From Sulfurospirillum_A sp029027265 (GTDB taxonomy: Bacteria > Campylobacterota > Campylobacteria > Campylobacterales > Sulfurospirillaceae): 64,000 nt of DNA. Of the stretch, positions 28,917-38,166 are shown one piece after another (within the stretch, counting starts at the first letter, position 1; every line of letters begins with the position of its first letter). The position numbers and the translations under genes are program-made. Location: positions 1,674,001-1,738,000 of the forward strand of contig CP093061.1 of assembly GCA_029027265.1 (NCBI GenBank), read 5' to 3'. Below the pieces are notes generated by a model. The model searched no databases, had not been told where the DNA came from, and saw only the letters and a program-made list of their open reading frames with translations.

Positions 28917-29617
28917 TTGTTTTCCTTTACATGTAAACCACACTCTTTGTGTTCTGGGTTTTCCCACCACCATCTTCCACTTCTAATGTCTGCACCATTT
29001 TTAATGGCTCTACTACATGGCTCACAGCCTATGCTTGGGTAACCTTCATCGTGAAGTTTGTTGTACGGAACGTTGTTGAACTTTATGTGTGCCCAAACGT
29101 CTTCCTCACTCCAATCAATGAGAGGGTTGAGTTTAAGCAATTCGTTACCTTCATCCCACTCAATAAGCTCCATGCTATCTCTTGTTACTGATTGGTCACG
29201 TCTTAATCCTGTTATCCAAATATCTAGCCCTTTTAATACTCGTTTTAGTGGCTCAATTTTTCGAATAAAACAACACTCTTTTCTCTCATCAATGGAGTTG
29301 TAAAAACTAAACATACCTTTTTCATTTACTAAAGTTTCTACTGCTTTCGTTTGAGGAAAATAAACTTTTATTTTTTGTTTGTATTTATTATTTGTCTTCT
29401 CAATCAATTCATAAGTCTGTTTTGGTAACCTTCCCGTGTCAAGCGTAAATATTTTTGCATCTTCTTGAATGCCATAAAGCATATCTGCTAAAACTTGATC
29501 TTCTATGCTAAGACTTGAAGCTAAAGCAATGTTAACATGTAACTCATTTAAAAAGTACTCTAAAACCTCTTGTGTGTTTTTGTTTTTTAACTCTAGCTTT
29601 ATTTTTTCTATATTCAT
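28913..29617 (-). CDS. cysH: APS (adenylylsulfate) reductase, CysH family
   Basis: This 234-residue protein has the four cysteines of the [4Fe-4S] APS-reductase subgroup: C115-C116 (KECCFIRK) and C198-x2-C201 (GCEPCSRA). The catalytic C226 lies in KECGLH. It would reduce APS to sulfite with thioredoxin. Family knowledge says PAPS-specific CysH enzymes lack the cluster cysteines; together with the absence of cysC this indicates direct APS reduction. It overlaps the DUF2061 gene and cysD by 4 bp each. Confidence 0.92.
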   Translation of the reverse strand: MNIEKIKLELKNKNTQEVLEYFLNELHVNIALASSLSIEDQVLADMLYGIQEDAKIFTLDTGRLPKQTYELIEKTNNKYKQKIKVYFPQTKAVETLVNEKGMFSFYNSIDERKECCFIRKIEPLKRVLKGLDIWITGLRRDQSVTRDSMELIEWDEGNELLKLNPLIDWSEEDVWAHIKFNNVPYNKLHDEGYPSIGCEPCSRAIKNGADIRSGRWWWENPEHKECGLHVKENK

Positions 29618-29838
29618 ATTTGATACTCCGGTTGTTTTTCTCTTCCAAAACTAATTTTGTTCCAAGCTCTCTCATGAAAATAGAACAAAATCATCTTAGT
29701 TACAAGCTCAATAGAACCAATGGAAGCTGCCATAGCAAAGTTACCAGTTACAAGATAAGATATAACAACAGTATCAAGCGTTCCAATAGCTCTCCATGAG
29801 ACTGTTTTTACTATGCTTCTATATGGTTTTTCATTCAC
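29614..29838 (-). CDS. DUF2061 small membrane protein
   Basis: This 74-residue protein has two hydrophobic helices. The DUF2061 landmarks are RSIVKTVSWRAIGTLDTVVI and ELVTKMILFYFHERAWNKI. I use the GTG at 29,838, which follows AAAGGAAAT, rather than the TTG 13 codons upstream. DUF2061 proteins recur beside sulfate-assimilation genes in Campylobacterota and other bacteria, but their function is unknown; a role with sulfate or a product at the membrane is only a guess. It is the first gene of the cys operon. Confidence 0.8.
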   Translation of the reverse strand: MNEKPYRSIVKTVSWRAIGTLDTVVISYLVTGNFAMAASIGSIELVTKMILFYFHERAWNKISFGREKQPEYQI

Positions 29839-30167
29839 ATCATTTCCTTTTATGAGTATTCCAAGTGATTTACTCAAGTATTAAATTAATGATGTAATTA
29901 TATTTGAATTAATTTTTAAAAAAATGATGGTTGTCAAGAAAGTACAAGGGAGTGAGTATCCCTTACATGTAGAAGTTTAAACCATACAAAAATTAATACA
30001 AAATGAAATATTTAAAATAGATGATGATACGGAACTAATAGTTTCTATAATTACATAGTTAATTGCTATATTTGCAATTATTTATTTTTAAGTAGTATAT
30101 TTGATTGAAAATACTATAATTGTATATAAACTTGCTTTTTTAGCACTTTTATAACAAAAGGAATACT
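29839..30167. promoter_or_regulatory. divergent intergenic region between the cys operon and AbiE genes
   Basis: The 329-bp AT-rich stretch holds the promoters of two divergent transcripts. I see one TACATGTA (29,964-29,971), a possible TATAAT-type box (TACTATAATTG) near 30,111-30,121 and an AAAAGGAATAC ribosome site for the AbiEi gene. No riboswitch or gene was recognised. Confidence 0.4.
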
Positions 30168-30815
30168 ATGAATATAGCTATAGAAAAAACTTTACAACAA
30201 TACAAAACTCATATTATTGACCATGCTACATTAGCTTCTATATTGGTCAATAATGGCTACACTGGAATTAATGATAAGATAAACAAGTTAAAAAGAAAAG
30301 GATATATAGAGACTCTGAAAAGGGGTTTGTATCTACATACCTCTCCTTTTGTTCAAAATCCTATCTCTAAAGAGATTATTGCAAATACAATGCTAAGTCC
30401 ATCTTACATATCATTTGATTATGCATTGTATTATTATGGCTTGATTCCAGAGAGTGTATTTGACATAACTTCTGCTACAACAAAAAGATCTAAATCATTT
30501 AAATCTAACAATGGAACTTATAGCTTTAAACAAATTAAAAAAGAGTTATTTCCATTTGGGTTAATAATTGAATCAACCAAAAATGGTAATTTTATAATAG
30601 CTTTGAAAGAGAAAGCACTTTGTGATAAAGTTTACTATACAAAAGATATACAAATTACATCAAAAAAATCTATGATTAAGTTTCTACTAGATGATTTAAG
30701 AATAGATGTAGATGAGCTTAAAGGTTATGATAGAAATATATTTATAAAATATTTTGAAATAAGTAAATCAAAAAAAATAAAGTTTTTAATACAAGCGTTA
30801 GAGGATATAGTATGA
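30168..30815 (+). CDS. abiEi: AbiEi-like antitoxin (type IV TA)
   Basis: This 215-residue protein has an N-terminal winged helix (TLASILVNNGYTGINDKINK and LKRKGYIETLKRGLYLH) and the central AbiEi region (ISFDYALYYYGLIPESVFDI). AbiEi antitoxins repress their own promoter and counter AbiEii without direct binding. It overlaps the toxin gene by 4 bp, the usual arrangement. No TACATGTA octamers occur in this block, unlike neighbouring metabolic genes, which is compatible with acquisition. Confidence 0.82.
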   Translation: MNIAIEKTLQQYKTHIIDHATLASILVNNGYTGINDKINKLKRKGYIETLKRGLYLHTSPFVQNPISKEIIANTMLSPSYISFDYALYYYGLIPESVFDITSATTKRSKSFKSNNGTYSFKQIKKELFPFGLIIESTKNGNFIIALKEKALCDKVYYTKDIQITSKKSMIKFLLDDLRIDVDELKGYDRNIFIKYFEISKSKKIKFLIQALEDIV

Positions 30816-31690
30816 ATATAATTGAACAGATGTTATCAACCTATGATATAACTACTGAAGCAGATTTTATTAACGCTTTAAAAGAAGTATTTCAAGAGAT
30901 TGCACTTTTAGGCTTATATCATGGTGGTTTTTTTGAAAAAGCTGCTTTTTATGGTGGAACTGCTTTAAAAATTTTATATGGCTTACCAAGGTTTTCAGAA
31001 GATTTAGACTTTACACTTTTGCAAAAGAGTAGTGATTTTGACATAGAACAATATTTTGATTCTATAATAGATGAGTTTGAAGCACTAGGGATCAAGATAA
31101 AAATAGCAAAAAAGGTAAAAAAAGATTTTTCTAGTAATATAACTTCTGCATTTTTAAAAAATGGTACTTCTATTCATACATTAAAAATTCAAGCTAATGA
31201 TCTAGAAAATATACTAGATGGTGTACATAGTGGTAAAAAACTAAAAATTAAGTTTGAAGTTGATGTAAATCCATCACTAAAATTTCAAACTGAATCAAAA
31301 ACTTTATTACTACCAAAAACATTTAATATTATCTCAATGACTCTTCCAAATCTATATGCAGGAAAAATGCATGCAGTGTTATGTAGAAAATGGAAAACAA
31401 GAGTAAAGGGTCGTGACTGGTATGATTTTGAATGGTATGTAAAAAGAAATACTTCTTTGAATTTAGAGCATCTACAAAAAAGAATGCATGAAAGTGATGA
31501 TTTAGATAAAAGTACAAAACTTGATGAAAAGTTATTTAAAAAACTAATGTATAAAAGAATTGATGAACTAGATATAGATGGTGCGATTAAAGAAGTTAGT
31601 CCATTTATTAAAGACAAGAGTGCTTTTGAGTTTTGGTCAAACGATTATTTTAAAATATTAACAGATAAAATAATATTTGAAAAACAGTAG
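30812..31690 (+). CDS. abiEii: AbiEii/AbiGii nucleotidyltransferase toxin
   Basis: This 292-residue protein has the nucleotidyltransferase core: G48-G49-T (FYGGTALKILYGLPR) and the metal-binding pair D64/D66 (FSEDLDF). Downstream is the family motif KGRDWYDFEWYV. AbiEii toxins modify nucleic acid (tRNA in studied members) and cause growth arrest or phage abortion. All recognisable catalytic motifs are intact. It is paired with the AbiEi gene upstream. A decayed IS3 end follows 110 bp later. Confidence 0.88.
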   Translation: MNIIEQMLSTYDITTEADFINALKEVFQEIALLGLYHGGFFEKAAFYGGTALKILYGLPRFSEDLDFTLLQKSSDFDIEQYFDSIIDEFEALGIKIKIAKKVKKDFSSNITSAFLKNGTSIHTLKIQANDLENILDGVHSGKKLKIKFEVDVNPSLKFQTESKTLLLPKTFNIISMTLPNLYAGKMHAVLCRKWKTRVKGRDWYDFEWYVKRNTSLNLEHLQKRMHESDDLDKSTKLDEKLFKKLMYKRIDELDIDGAIKEVSPFIKDKSAFEFWSNDYFKILTDKIIFEKQ

Positions 31691-31799
31691 TAAATGAGTC
31701 ATATTGACCCTTTAAAAGCACTATCAATAATCATTTAATAAGTGTGAGGTAAGTTTTAATGGGAATGAATTTATAGTGTAATCTAAGAAAAAAATATGT

Positions 31800-31907
31800 A
31801 TGAATTATTATCTTGAATTTATGAAAATGCAGCATAAGGTAACAGTCAAAAGGTGCAAATTAATTACAGTCCCTTGCAAAGTTGTCTTGATTTTTCAGGC
31901 CATTATA
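31800..31907 (+). mobile_element. decayed right end of the IS3-family element
   Basis: ATTATCTTGAATTTATGAAAA resembles the last codons of the IS3 transposase at 828-2159. AGTTGTCTTGATTTTTCAGG then CCATTATA (31,880-31,907) matches its right terminal repeat with a few changes. Only about 110 bp remains. It is evidence of an old insertion next to the AbiE genes. Confidence 0.65.
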
Positions 31908-31949
31908 GTATTAATAATATTCTATCCATTATTTTATTCTAGCTTTTTG

Positions 31950-33865
31950 TTAGTCATAAAAATAAACTTTATTCTCGTCTGTATTACTATTAATTGTTAC
32001 TTTTTTTACTTTTTTTTTAAGTCCATCTATTTTCCATCTTTTTAATGCAAAATTAATTAATTTTTCTTCTCTTTTATCAAAGAATAGTTCATACACAGCA
32101 TACCAATATCTCCAAGTTTTTCTACTCCACTGTCCTGATAATTCATCGATGGAGCTTTGATATATTTCTTTTAATTCCCTTAACATATAAGTATCAGGTT
32201 CATCTTTTGTTTTTTTAAAATATTCATTAATTTTTGCCTCAAGCCGATCATTAGATACACTGATATTAATAGATGGTTCAAGTAATACGAAATTACCTAA
32301 TCTTCTTTTATTAATATCATCAACTGTATCTATCACTTTAAATTCTTTACGTGCCCAAATATGTTCTTTATGATAGTAATCATTTTTTGCACCCTTCTTT
32401 TGTGGAGCTAGAATTTTGTGTAAATCTGTAGATCGGCTATGTTTACTTCGTAAAGATTCTTCATAATTTGCTAAATAAAATCTTAAATTATTCCATCCAT
32501 AATAATCATAATCTTCATCCTTATCTAAAGTTAAATGTTCAATCAATAAATGATCATTAGCTTTATTCACTATAAAAGATTTTAATATTCCTTCAATCCA
32601 ATTCACATCAATAACTATATTTTCATCTTCAATTTGTTGGTTATAATAATTAAAAAACTTATGTGCATACCAAAAAAGATCACCTTGACCTGTATCTGAA
32701 CGATTAGCAATACCACTGCCATAATATCTAAAATTTAATTTTTCTAATAATTCTAAAACTTTAGCTCTTTCTGCATGATTTTCAACACATTCATATAATG
32801 CAAGTATAATTGGTAGTATTGAAGCTATACTTGCATGCAAGCTCATATATAAAAGCCATTTTTTTTCTTCATCACTTATTTCTTTAATATCATTTTTGCC
32901 AAATATGTAGTGATAGGTTTTAGAAGCACTAGCTAAAAATAATACAAAATCTTTTAACTTTTTCCATTTAGATTTATCTGATGAAGGGAAACGTTCTTTT
33001 AGTGTATCGTAGACATAATAACTTCTACTTTTATTTGTATCAGCAAAAACTATCCAACAATTACGTAGAAAGGAGTTTTCTGCATCATTAGAAGTAAATT
33101 CTGCATCATTTAGGTTTCTTAATATCGTTCCCCAATTTGTATCGACTATTTTCCGTAAGTCTTTAATTTCATTTTTTTCTGCATAATAAATCAAGTAATT
33201 TTTAATTTTTTCCAATTCACTTAGTTGCTTCCCTCTATTATTAATGACTTCAAACATTATACCAATTTCAGAATCATCTTTTGGTGCATAAAATAATAGA
33301 CCTAGACGCTCTGTAATAATTTTATAAATTTCATTATGATCTTCAAAAGTATCTGTTAACCATTCAGTAAATTCATTAAAAGCATTACTAATATTTAAAT
33401 GAGACTTTGTAACTATCTCTTCATTATCTTGATGTTCTTGCATAATATGTTTGTAAAAGAAAGTGTCTAATAATGAGTTTAATGAAAATTTACGTACAGT
33501 ATTTCCATCATCATATCCAGTCGCAATGAAATAAGAGAATAGTTCATTTTTATTTTTTTGTTAAGCTTTTTTTGACTATGAAGAGAAGAAAGAAGAATTA
33601 CAAGTGATGTTAAACGTTGTTGACCATCTACAATATTATATACATTAGTCTTGTCTTCTTCACTAGTTTTTTTATAACTGGCAACAATTGTTCCAGTGAA
33701 ATGTTTATATGAGCTTAAAAATAAATTTTCTATATCAACTATTAAGTCATCTCTTTGTCGTTTTTCCCATGAATACCCACGCTGATACTCAGGGATAATA
33801 AATGCGCGTTCCCCCTGAGCAAAAATATCTTTTAAATTTAACAATTCATAATTACTTTCTTTCAT
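31950..33865 (-). pseudogene. DUF262/DUF1524 (GmrSD-like) restriction protein, frameshifted
   Basis: The gene starts at 33,865 with the DUF262 domain (IIPEYQRGYSWEKRQ, NIVDGQQRLTSLVIL). It loses frame near 33,540-33,560, at an A/T homopolymer region, and ends at 33,479. The next frame resumes with FSYFIATGYDDG and continues for about 500 residues to 31,950. It contains a DUF1524 HNH-like motif (YYHKEHIWARK and RRLGNFVLLE). The whole would be about 640 residues, the size of GmrSD-type modification-dependent endonucleases. The DUF262 half binds/hydrolyses NTP and DUF1524 cuts DNA. One-base slippage makes it off, or possibly phase variable. Confidence 0.72.
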
Positions 33866-34263
33866 TAAAAACCTTTAAGTTATATTTCAATTATAGCATA
33901 TTTAGAAACTAAAAATAACCTGAATTCAACCAATAAGTGCAACAAATCAAAAAAGAATAGAAGTTAATTGTAGTAAAATATAAACTTCAAACCACCAAAA
34001 TTTGGAGTAATTATTAAAGATAAAAAAATTATTCAAATAGAAACTTTTATTTCCTTTTATTCCTGCTAATTATAGGAAACAAAGTGCATTTATAATAGAC
34101 TCATACTTTTAAAAATATAATTTTTGCAATATTTATTAATTTACAATATTATAACTACTACATTTTACAGATTTAAACAAAATTATACTAATTTCTAACA
34201 ATTTATTGTAAATAAATGTTGTAAAATTTTATACAAAAAGTATATAAAACCCTAACTAAAGGA
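33866..34263. other. 398-bp gap without a recognisable gene
   Basis: Very AT-rich, with no open frame of note. It contains the promoter side of the DUF262 gene and, at its right edge, the end of the DUF445 gene. I see no RNA gene or repeat in it. Confidence 0.4.
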
Positions 34264-34968
34264 CTATAGTAAGAAAGAACTTACTAAACCAATAAGCCCA
34301 CCAAAAAAACCACCCCAAACTACTAACCAACCTAAGTGTTCTTTCATAAATGTTTGTACTATTTCTTTAACCATGACTGGTGTTAGCTCTTCAAGTCTAG
34401 CGTCTATAACAGTTTCAATCGAAACGAGCATATCATCACTAAGTGATGAATCTTGTAAGTGTAATTTGATTTGGTCATTAAATGAATCACTATTTGCTAT
34501 CGTTATAACTGCCACTTTTAGTTTGTTTGTAAAAGGCTCTCTCAAGGTTTCAAGTGCTTTTTCTCCACCAAACATGCCGAGCATACTACCAAATTGTGAT
34601 TCCATAATTGTTTTTGTTAGAGCATCATAAGCAGGAGAAAAATCTGCATTTTGAATGATTGGAGTTAAATCTATTTTTTTTTCTTCTTTCGCAAAAAAAT
34701 CATTTAACTGTTCTTTTGTAAAAAATTGATTCATCATCAAATCTTTAATAGAAGTTTTAAATGCCTCAAAACGAAGAAGAATTACACCACTTCCATAAAG
34801 AAAAGGAACTTTTTCAAATAACATGTGTATTGCAATTTGATTTGTCACAGCTCCAGAGAGTGCGAATAACCCTGTAAATAGAACTACATTTGAAAAAGGC
34901 TCAACAATAACAAATGAAATTCCTATCAAAATTAGACTAACTAGATCTGTAATTAAACTTTTATTCAT
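34264..34968 (-). CDS. DUF445 family membrane protein
   Basis: This 234-residue protein has hydrophobic helices at both ends (residues 5-45 and 210-233) around a soluble helical middle. The DUF445 signature is GAVTNQIAIHMLFEKVPFLYG then GSGVILLRFEAFKTSIKDLM. DUF445 includes YheB/YjiN-like proteins of unknown biochemical role; membrane curvature or cell-surface functions are proposed only in some lineages. It is a single gene, leftward. Shorter than the double-length YjiN members. Confidence 0.8.
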   Translation of the reverse strand: MNKSLITDLVSLILIGISFVIVEPFSNVVLFTGLFALSGAVTNQIAIHMLFEKVPFLYGSGVILLRFEAFKTSIKDLMMNQFFTKEQLNDFFAKEEKKIDLTPIIQNADFSPAYDALTKTIMESQFGSMLGMFGGEKALETLREPFTNKLKVAVITIANSDSFNDQIKLHLQDSSLSDDMLVSIETVIDARLEELTPVMVKEIVQTFMKEHLGWLVVWGGFFGGLIGLVSSFLL

Positions 34969-35071
34969 TATATTCCTAAATTTTTTTGCAATTATACACT
35001 AATTTTTATATACTACATGTAAATCACTACATATGAGTATAATATTGGTACTTAAATAAAAGGAAATTAAC

Positions 35072-35782
35072 ATGATTGAAAAACAAAACGATAAATTAGC
35101 GGTACTAATTGATGCCGATAATGCTCAAGCATCAATAATAGCTGAGTTATTAGAAGAAATATCAAAATTTGGTATTGCTAGTATTAAAAGAGCATATGGG
35201 GATTGGACAACTACTAACCTTAAAGGTTGGAAAGAACACCTTCATGGTCACGCTATACAACCTATGCAACAATTTTCTTATACCACTGGAAAAAACTCAA
35301 CAGATTCATCTTTAATTATTGATGCTATGGACATACTTCATGAAAATCACCTTGATGGATTTTGTATAGTTTCTTCTGATAGTGACTTTACAAGGTTAGC
35401 AACAAGGATTAGAGAAGCTGGCTTAGTTGTTTATGGTTTTGGAGAAGAAAAAACTCCAGAGTCTTTTACATCAGCTTGTGATAAATTCATATTTACTGAG
35501 AACTTAAGAAAAAGAGAAAATATAAAAATAGATAAGAGCAAAGAAACAAAGTTAAAAAGCATAATAATGAAAGCTGTAAATGCCACTTCATCAGAAGACG
35601 ATTGGGCAAGCTTGTCTCAGGTTGTATCATACATTAATAAAAATAGCCCTTCTTTTGATCCAAGAACTTACGGATATGGCAAATATGGTAAATTAATTAG
35701 ATCATTAGACTATTTAGAAATTGATGAAAGAAAAAAATATAGTGATTCCTCGGTAGTACATATTTACGTAAGAAAAAAATAA
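35072..35782 (+). CDS. NYN (LabA/DUF88-like) RNase-fold protein with OST-HTH domain
   Basis: Residues 8-140 of this 236-residue protein form a NYN/PIN-like domain with acidic residues D14 and D16 (VLIDADNAQ), D78 and D84 (STDSSLIIDAMD) and D103 and D105 (SSDSDFTRL), which would hold metal ions. Residues about 160-236 resemble an OST-HTH/LOTUS RNA-binding domain (SLSQVVSYINKNSPSFDPRT, SLDYLEI). This pairing suggests RNA cleavage or handling; substrates are unknown in bacteria. AAAGGAAATTAAC precedes the ATG. It is monocistronic with a hairpin terminator shared with the hydrogenase operon. Confidence 0.85.
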   Translation: MIEKQNDKLAVLIDADNAQASIIAELLEEISKFGIASIKRAYGDWTTTNLKGWKEHLHGHAIQPMQQFSYTTGKNSTDSSLIIDAMDILHENHLDGFCIVSSDSDFTRLATRIREAGLVVYGFGEEKTPESFTSACDKFIFTENLRKRENIKIDKSKETKLKSIIMKAVNATSSEDDWASLSQVVSYINKNSPSFDPRTYGYGKYGKLIRSLDYLEIDERKKYSDSSVVHIYVRKK

Positions 35783-35795
35783 TTAAACTCTGCTA

Positions 35796-35829
35796 AGAAG
35801 CCTAGTATTCACACGAATGTTAGGCTTCT
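35796..35829. terminator. bidirectional terminator between NYN gene and hydrogenase operon
   Basis: AGAAGCCTA (35,796-35,804) pairs with TAGGCTTCT (35,821-35,829), extended by TATTC/GAAT in the loop. It is flanked by A-rich and T-rich tracts, so it can end transcription from both sides. The right arm reaches the last bases of the echF-like gene. Confidence 0.75.
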
Positions 35830-36238
35830 AAACTTTTTTAGCTTTTAATGCCTTATATTTTTCACGTCCCTCTTTTGCTTCTTGTTCCCAAACAAACCAG
35901 TTATCATTTGGAGCATCTTTACATGTAGAGGGTACTCCTTTTTCTTCACTTTGCCAAAGTGAATCACCAGTTTTTGGACAAGCACGTATGCAATCTCCAC
36001 AGTATATGCATAGATAAGGATTGTAATTATATACTTTATGTCCATCTTCAAACTGTTTAAATATAATAGCCTTTGGCGGACAAACTTTTTCACACTTGTC
36101 ACACCAAATACAGTGTTCAGCATTATATTCAATCAAACCTCTATAGTTTTTTGGCTTGAGTATTGGAGTTGTAGGATAGTCACACGTATACGGTTGTTTT
36201 ACAAGATTTGTAAAAGCTTTTTTTATTGCATTTATCAT
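35828..36238 (-). CDS. echF: Ech-like hydrogenase ferredoxin subunit (NuoI/HyfH-like)
   Basis: This 136-residue protein has two [4Fe-4S] motifs: C43, C46, C49, C53 (CIWCDKCEKVCPPKA) and C77, C80, C83, C87 (CIYCGDCIRACPKTG). In group 4 hydrogenases this subunit passes electrons between a soluble ferredoxin and the small subunit. I choose the ATG at 36,238, which overlaps the echE stop by 4 bp, over the ATG 7 codons earlier inside echE. It is the last gene of the operon. Confidence 0.82.
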   Translation of the reverse strand: MINAIKKAFTNLVKQPYTCDYPTTPILKPKNYRGLIEYNAEHCIWCDKCEKVCPPKAIIFKQFEDGHKVYNYNPYLCIYCGDCIRACPKTGDSLWQSEEKGVPSTCKDAPNDNWFVWEQEAKEGREKYKALKAKKV

Positions 36239-37320
36239 TTTGCGGTACAACTCATACATGGATCAAAGGAAGCTAATATAGCTGGAACATCAGCATACTC
36301 TTGCCCTTTAAATATCTCAATCATTGCAGGAATTCCTGAAAAAGTAGGTGTTTTTATGCGAACCCTATCTAACACTGCTTTTTTTACTCCTTTTACATAG
36401 TAAAAAATTTCACCTCGTGGAGCTTCTAATCTTGCTACGGCTTCACCTTCAGGTTTGCCTTTTGATTTTTCAAGTATGCTTCCCTGCGGTAAACCTTCTA
36501 TTATGTTTTTAATCATCTGTATGCTAGAGAGTATTTCCCTAAGTCTTACACGATTACGAGCATATATGTCACCAGTGCTTTCCAAAATCATCTCATATCC
36601 TATTTTGTCATACGCAAAATAATTATCCTCTGCTCTAACATCAGTTTTTAATCCTGCAGCTCTGGCAAGTGGTCCTAAAGCATTCAATATACTTGCATTC
36701 TCTTTTGTGATAGCTCCTATGCCCTTGTACTTTAATGACAAACTCCAATTGTTCTCAAATAGATCAAATATTTCTTCTATTTTTAGTTGAAGCTGATTTA
36801 GACCTTGCAGTATAAACTGTGCTATCTCACTATCTATATCACGGTTCACTCCACCAATACAAACAAAATCAAACTGTATTCTGTTTCCAGATATGCTCTC
36901 TTGAATGTCCATAATAATTTCACGATCCGCCATAATTCTCATAAAAAGTGCTTCATAACCAGCATTTTCAGCAGTGTGAGCAAGGCAAAGCATGTGTGAG
37001 TGTATACGGTCAAGTTCTATCATCATCATTCTAAGATACTTTGCTTTTTCACTTACATGTACATCCACTAATTGCTCAACTGCCATAACATAACTCATGG
37101 AGTGAGTAATAGCACATAAGCCACATACTCTAGCAACTACACTTGCTACTTGTTTGTATTCAAAAGTACTAGTACAAGCCTTTTCTATGCCACGATGAAC
37201 AAAACCTATGTCTGCTTTTACGCTAATAATTTTTTCATTTTCTGCCTCAAATTGAAACCTCACAGGCTCTAAAAGAGCAATATGCTGTGAACCAAAAGGA
37301 ATATTTATAGTTTTTTTCAT
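36235..37320 (-). CDS. echE: [NiFe] hydrogenase large subunit, group 4 (Ech/Hyf/NuoD-like)
   Basis: The 361-residue protein keeps both nickel-iron ligand pairs: C66-x2-C69 (RVCGLCAITHS) and C355-x2-C358 (DPCMSCTAK). This separates it from NuoD of complex I, which lacks them. The protein ends three residues after C358, so the C-terminal extension that maturation peptidases usually remove is absent. It would bind the Ni-Fe(CN)2CO centre on the cytoplasmic side of the membrane complex. Hyp maturation genes are not in the window. It overlaps echD and echF by 4 bp. Confidence 0.88.
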   Translation of the reverse strand: MKKTINIPFGSQHIALLEPVRFQFEAENEKIISVKADIGFVHRGIEKACTSTFEYKQVASVVARVCGLCAITHSMSYVMAVEQLVDVHVSEKAKYLRMMMIELDRIHSHMLCLAHTAENAGYEALFMRIMADREIIMDIQESISGNRIQFDFVCIGGVNRDIDSEIAQFILQGLNQLQLKIEEIFDLFENNWSLSLKYKGIGAITKENASILNALGPLARAAGLKTDVRAEDNYFAYDKIGYEMILESTGDIYARNRVRLREILSSIQMIKNIIEGLPQGSILEKSKGKPEGEAVARLEAPRGEIFYYVKGVKKAVLDRVRIKTPTFSGIPAMIEIFKGQEYADVPAILASFDPCMSCTAK

Positions 37321-37658
37321 TGGTTTTTCCTTAGTGGTGCTTGCATTGAGTCATCTTCGAGTAAAAGCCCTTTTTCTATGTCTTTGATTTTAATACCAAA
37401 CATATCAACAACTTCTCCTTCTCCAAGAAATGCAGAAGGTACAAGTGAAAGGATACTAGGAATTTCTTCCTCATAGTCTGCATGTAAAAAATAACATACA
37501 ACTTCTTGGTCACTGCCATAATGCGAAAAAAGATACTGTACTTCCATCTTATCGCCCAAATCTACCCCATTTACAGTGATGAAATGGCATGTTTTATAGT
37601 CATAAAATGCACCAACATCTTTTAGTAAATCATTACTATTTGTTTCAATTTTTTTCAT
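37317..37658 (-). CDS. echD: Ech-like hydrogenase subunit (NuoC/30-kDa-like)
   Basis: This short 113-residue protein lies between the small and large subunit genes. The family trace is PSILSLVPSAFLGEGEVVDM then FGIKIKD, equivalent to the WxERE..D.FGI region of NuoC, and a C-terminal PLRK. It is weakly conserved in sequence, and the call rests largely on position and the FGI motif. It has no cofactor motif. It is probably a structural link between membrane arm and catalytic subunits. It overlaps echC by 14 bp. Confidence 0.75.
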   Translation of the reverse strand: MKKIETNSNDLLKDVGAFYDYKTCHFITVNGVDLGDKMEVQYLFSHYGSDQEVVCYFLHADYEEEIPSILSLVPSAFLGEGEVVDMFGIKIKDIEKGLLLEDDSMQAPLRKNQ

Positions 37659-38166
37659 GTTTTATCTTCTTTGCCATTTCTCTTCTGTTTGTGAAGAGTC
37701 TATTTTCTATCAATTCACCAAAAAGTTTTTTTGGTTTTTCTATTGCTTTGCTTTTCTTCTCTAAGATAGCCAAAGCTTGAACAACTCCATCTATGATTTG
37801 GTCAGGACTAGAAGCACAACCAGGAACATAAACATCTACTGGTACATACCTGTCAACTCCAGCCTCTACATTATACATCTCTCTAAAAACTCCACCTGTA
37901 CATGTACAAACTCCAACAGCTATAACTACTTTTGGTTCTGCCATTTGAGTATATAGTTCAACCAAACGCTCACGGCTTCTTAGTGTTACAGGTCCTGTTA
38001 CAAGCAGTATATCGCTTTGTTTTGGATTACCAGTATTTATGATACCAAAACGCTCTAAATCATACTTTGGTGCTAAAGAAGCTAGTATTTCTATGTCGCA
38101 TCCGTTGCAACTTCCTGCATTGTAGTGCAAAATCCAAGGTGATTTTTTTCTAAATTTTTCAAACAT
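37645..38166 (-). CDS. echC: Ech-like hydrogenase small subunit (NuoB/HyfI-like)
   Basis: This 173-residue protein carries the proximal [4Fe-4S] cluster ligands: C20 and C23 (AGSCNGCDIEI), C87 (AVGVCTCTGG) and C117 (VPGCASSPDQ). C20 rather than C23 or both may ligate; the family uses four of these. It hands electrons to the nickel site of the large subunit. There is no signal peptide, consistent with a cytoplasm-facing energy-converting enzyme. Confidence 0.85.
   Translation of the reverse strand: MFEKFRKKSPWILHYNAGSCNGCDIEILASLAPKYDLERFGIINTGNPKQSDILLVTGPVTLRSRERLVELYTQMAEPKVVIAVGVCTCTGGVFREMYNVEAGVDRYVPVDVYVPGCASSPDQIIDGVVQALAILEKKSKAIEKPKKLFGELIENRLFTNRREMAKKIKHEKN

Noticed and set aside
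28917..28973. Longer N-terminus of CysD
   Set aside because: Lies within cysH coding sequence; the ATG at 28,916 has a ribosome site and the expected overlap.
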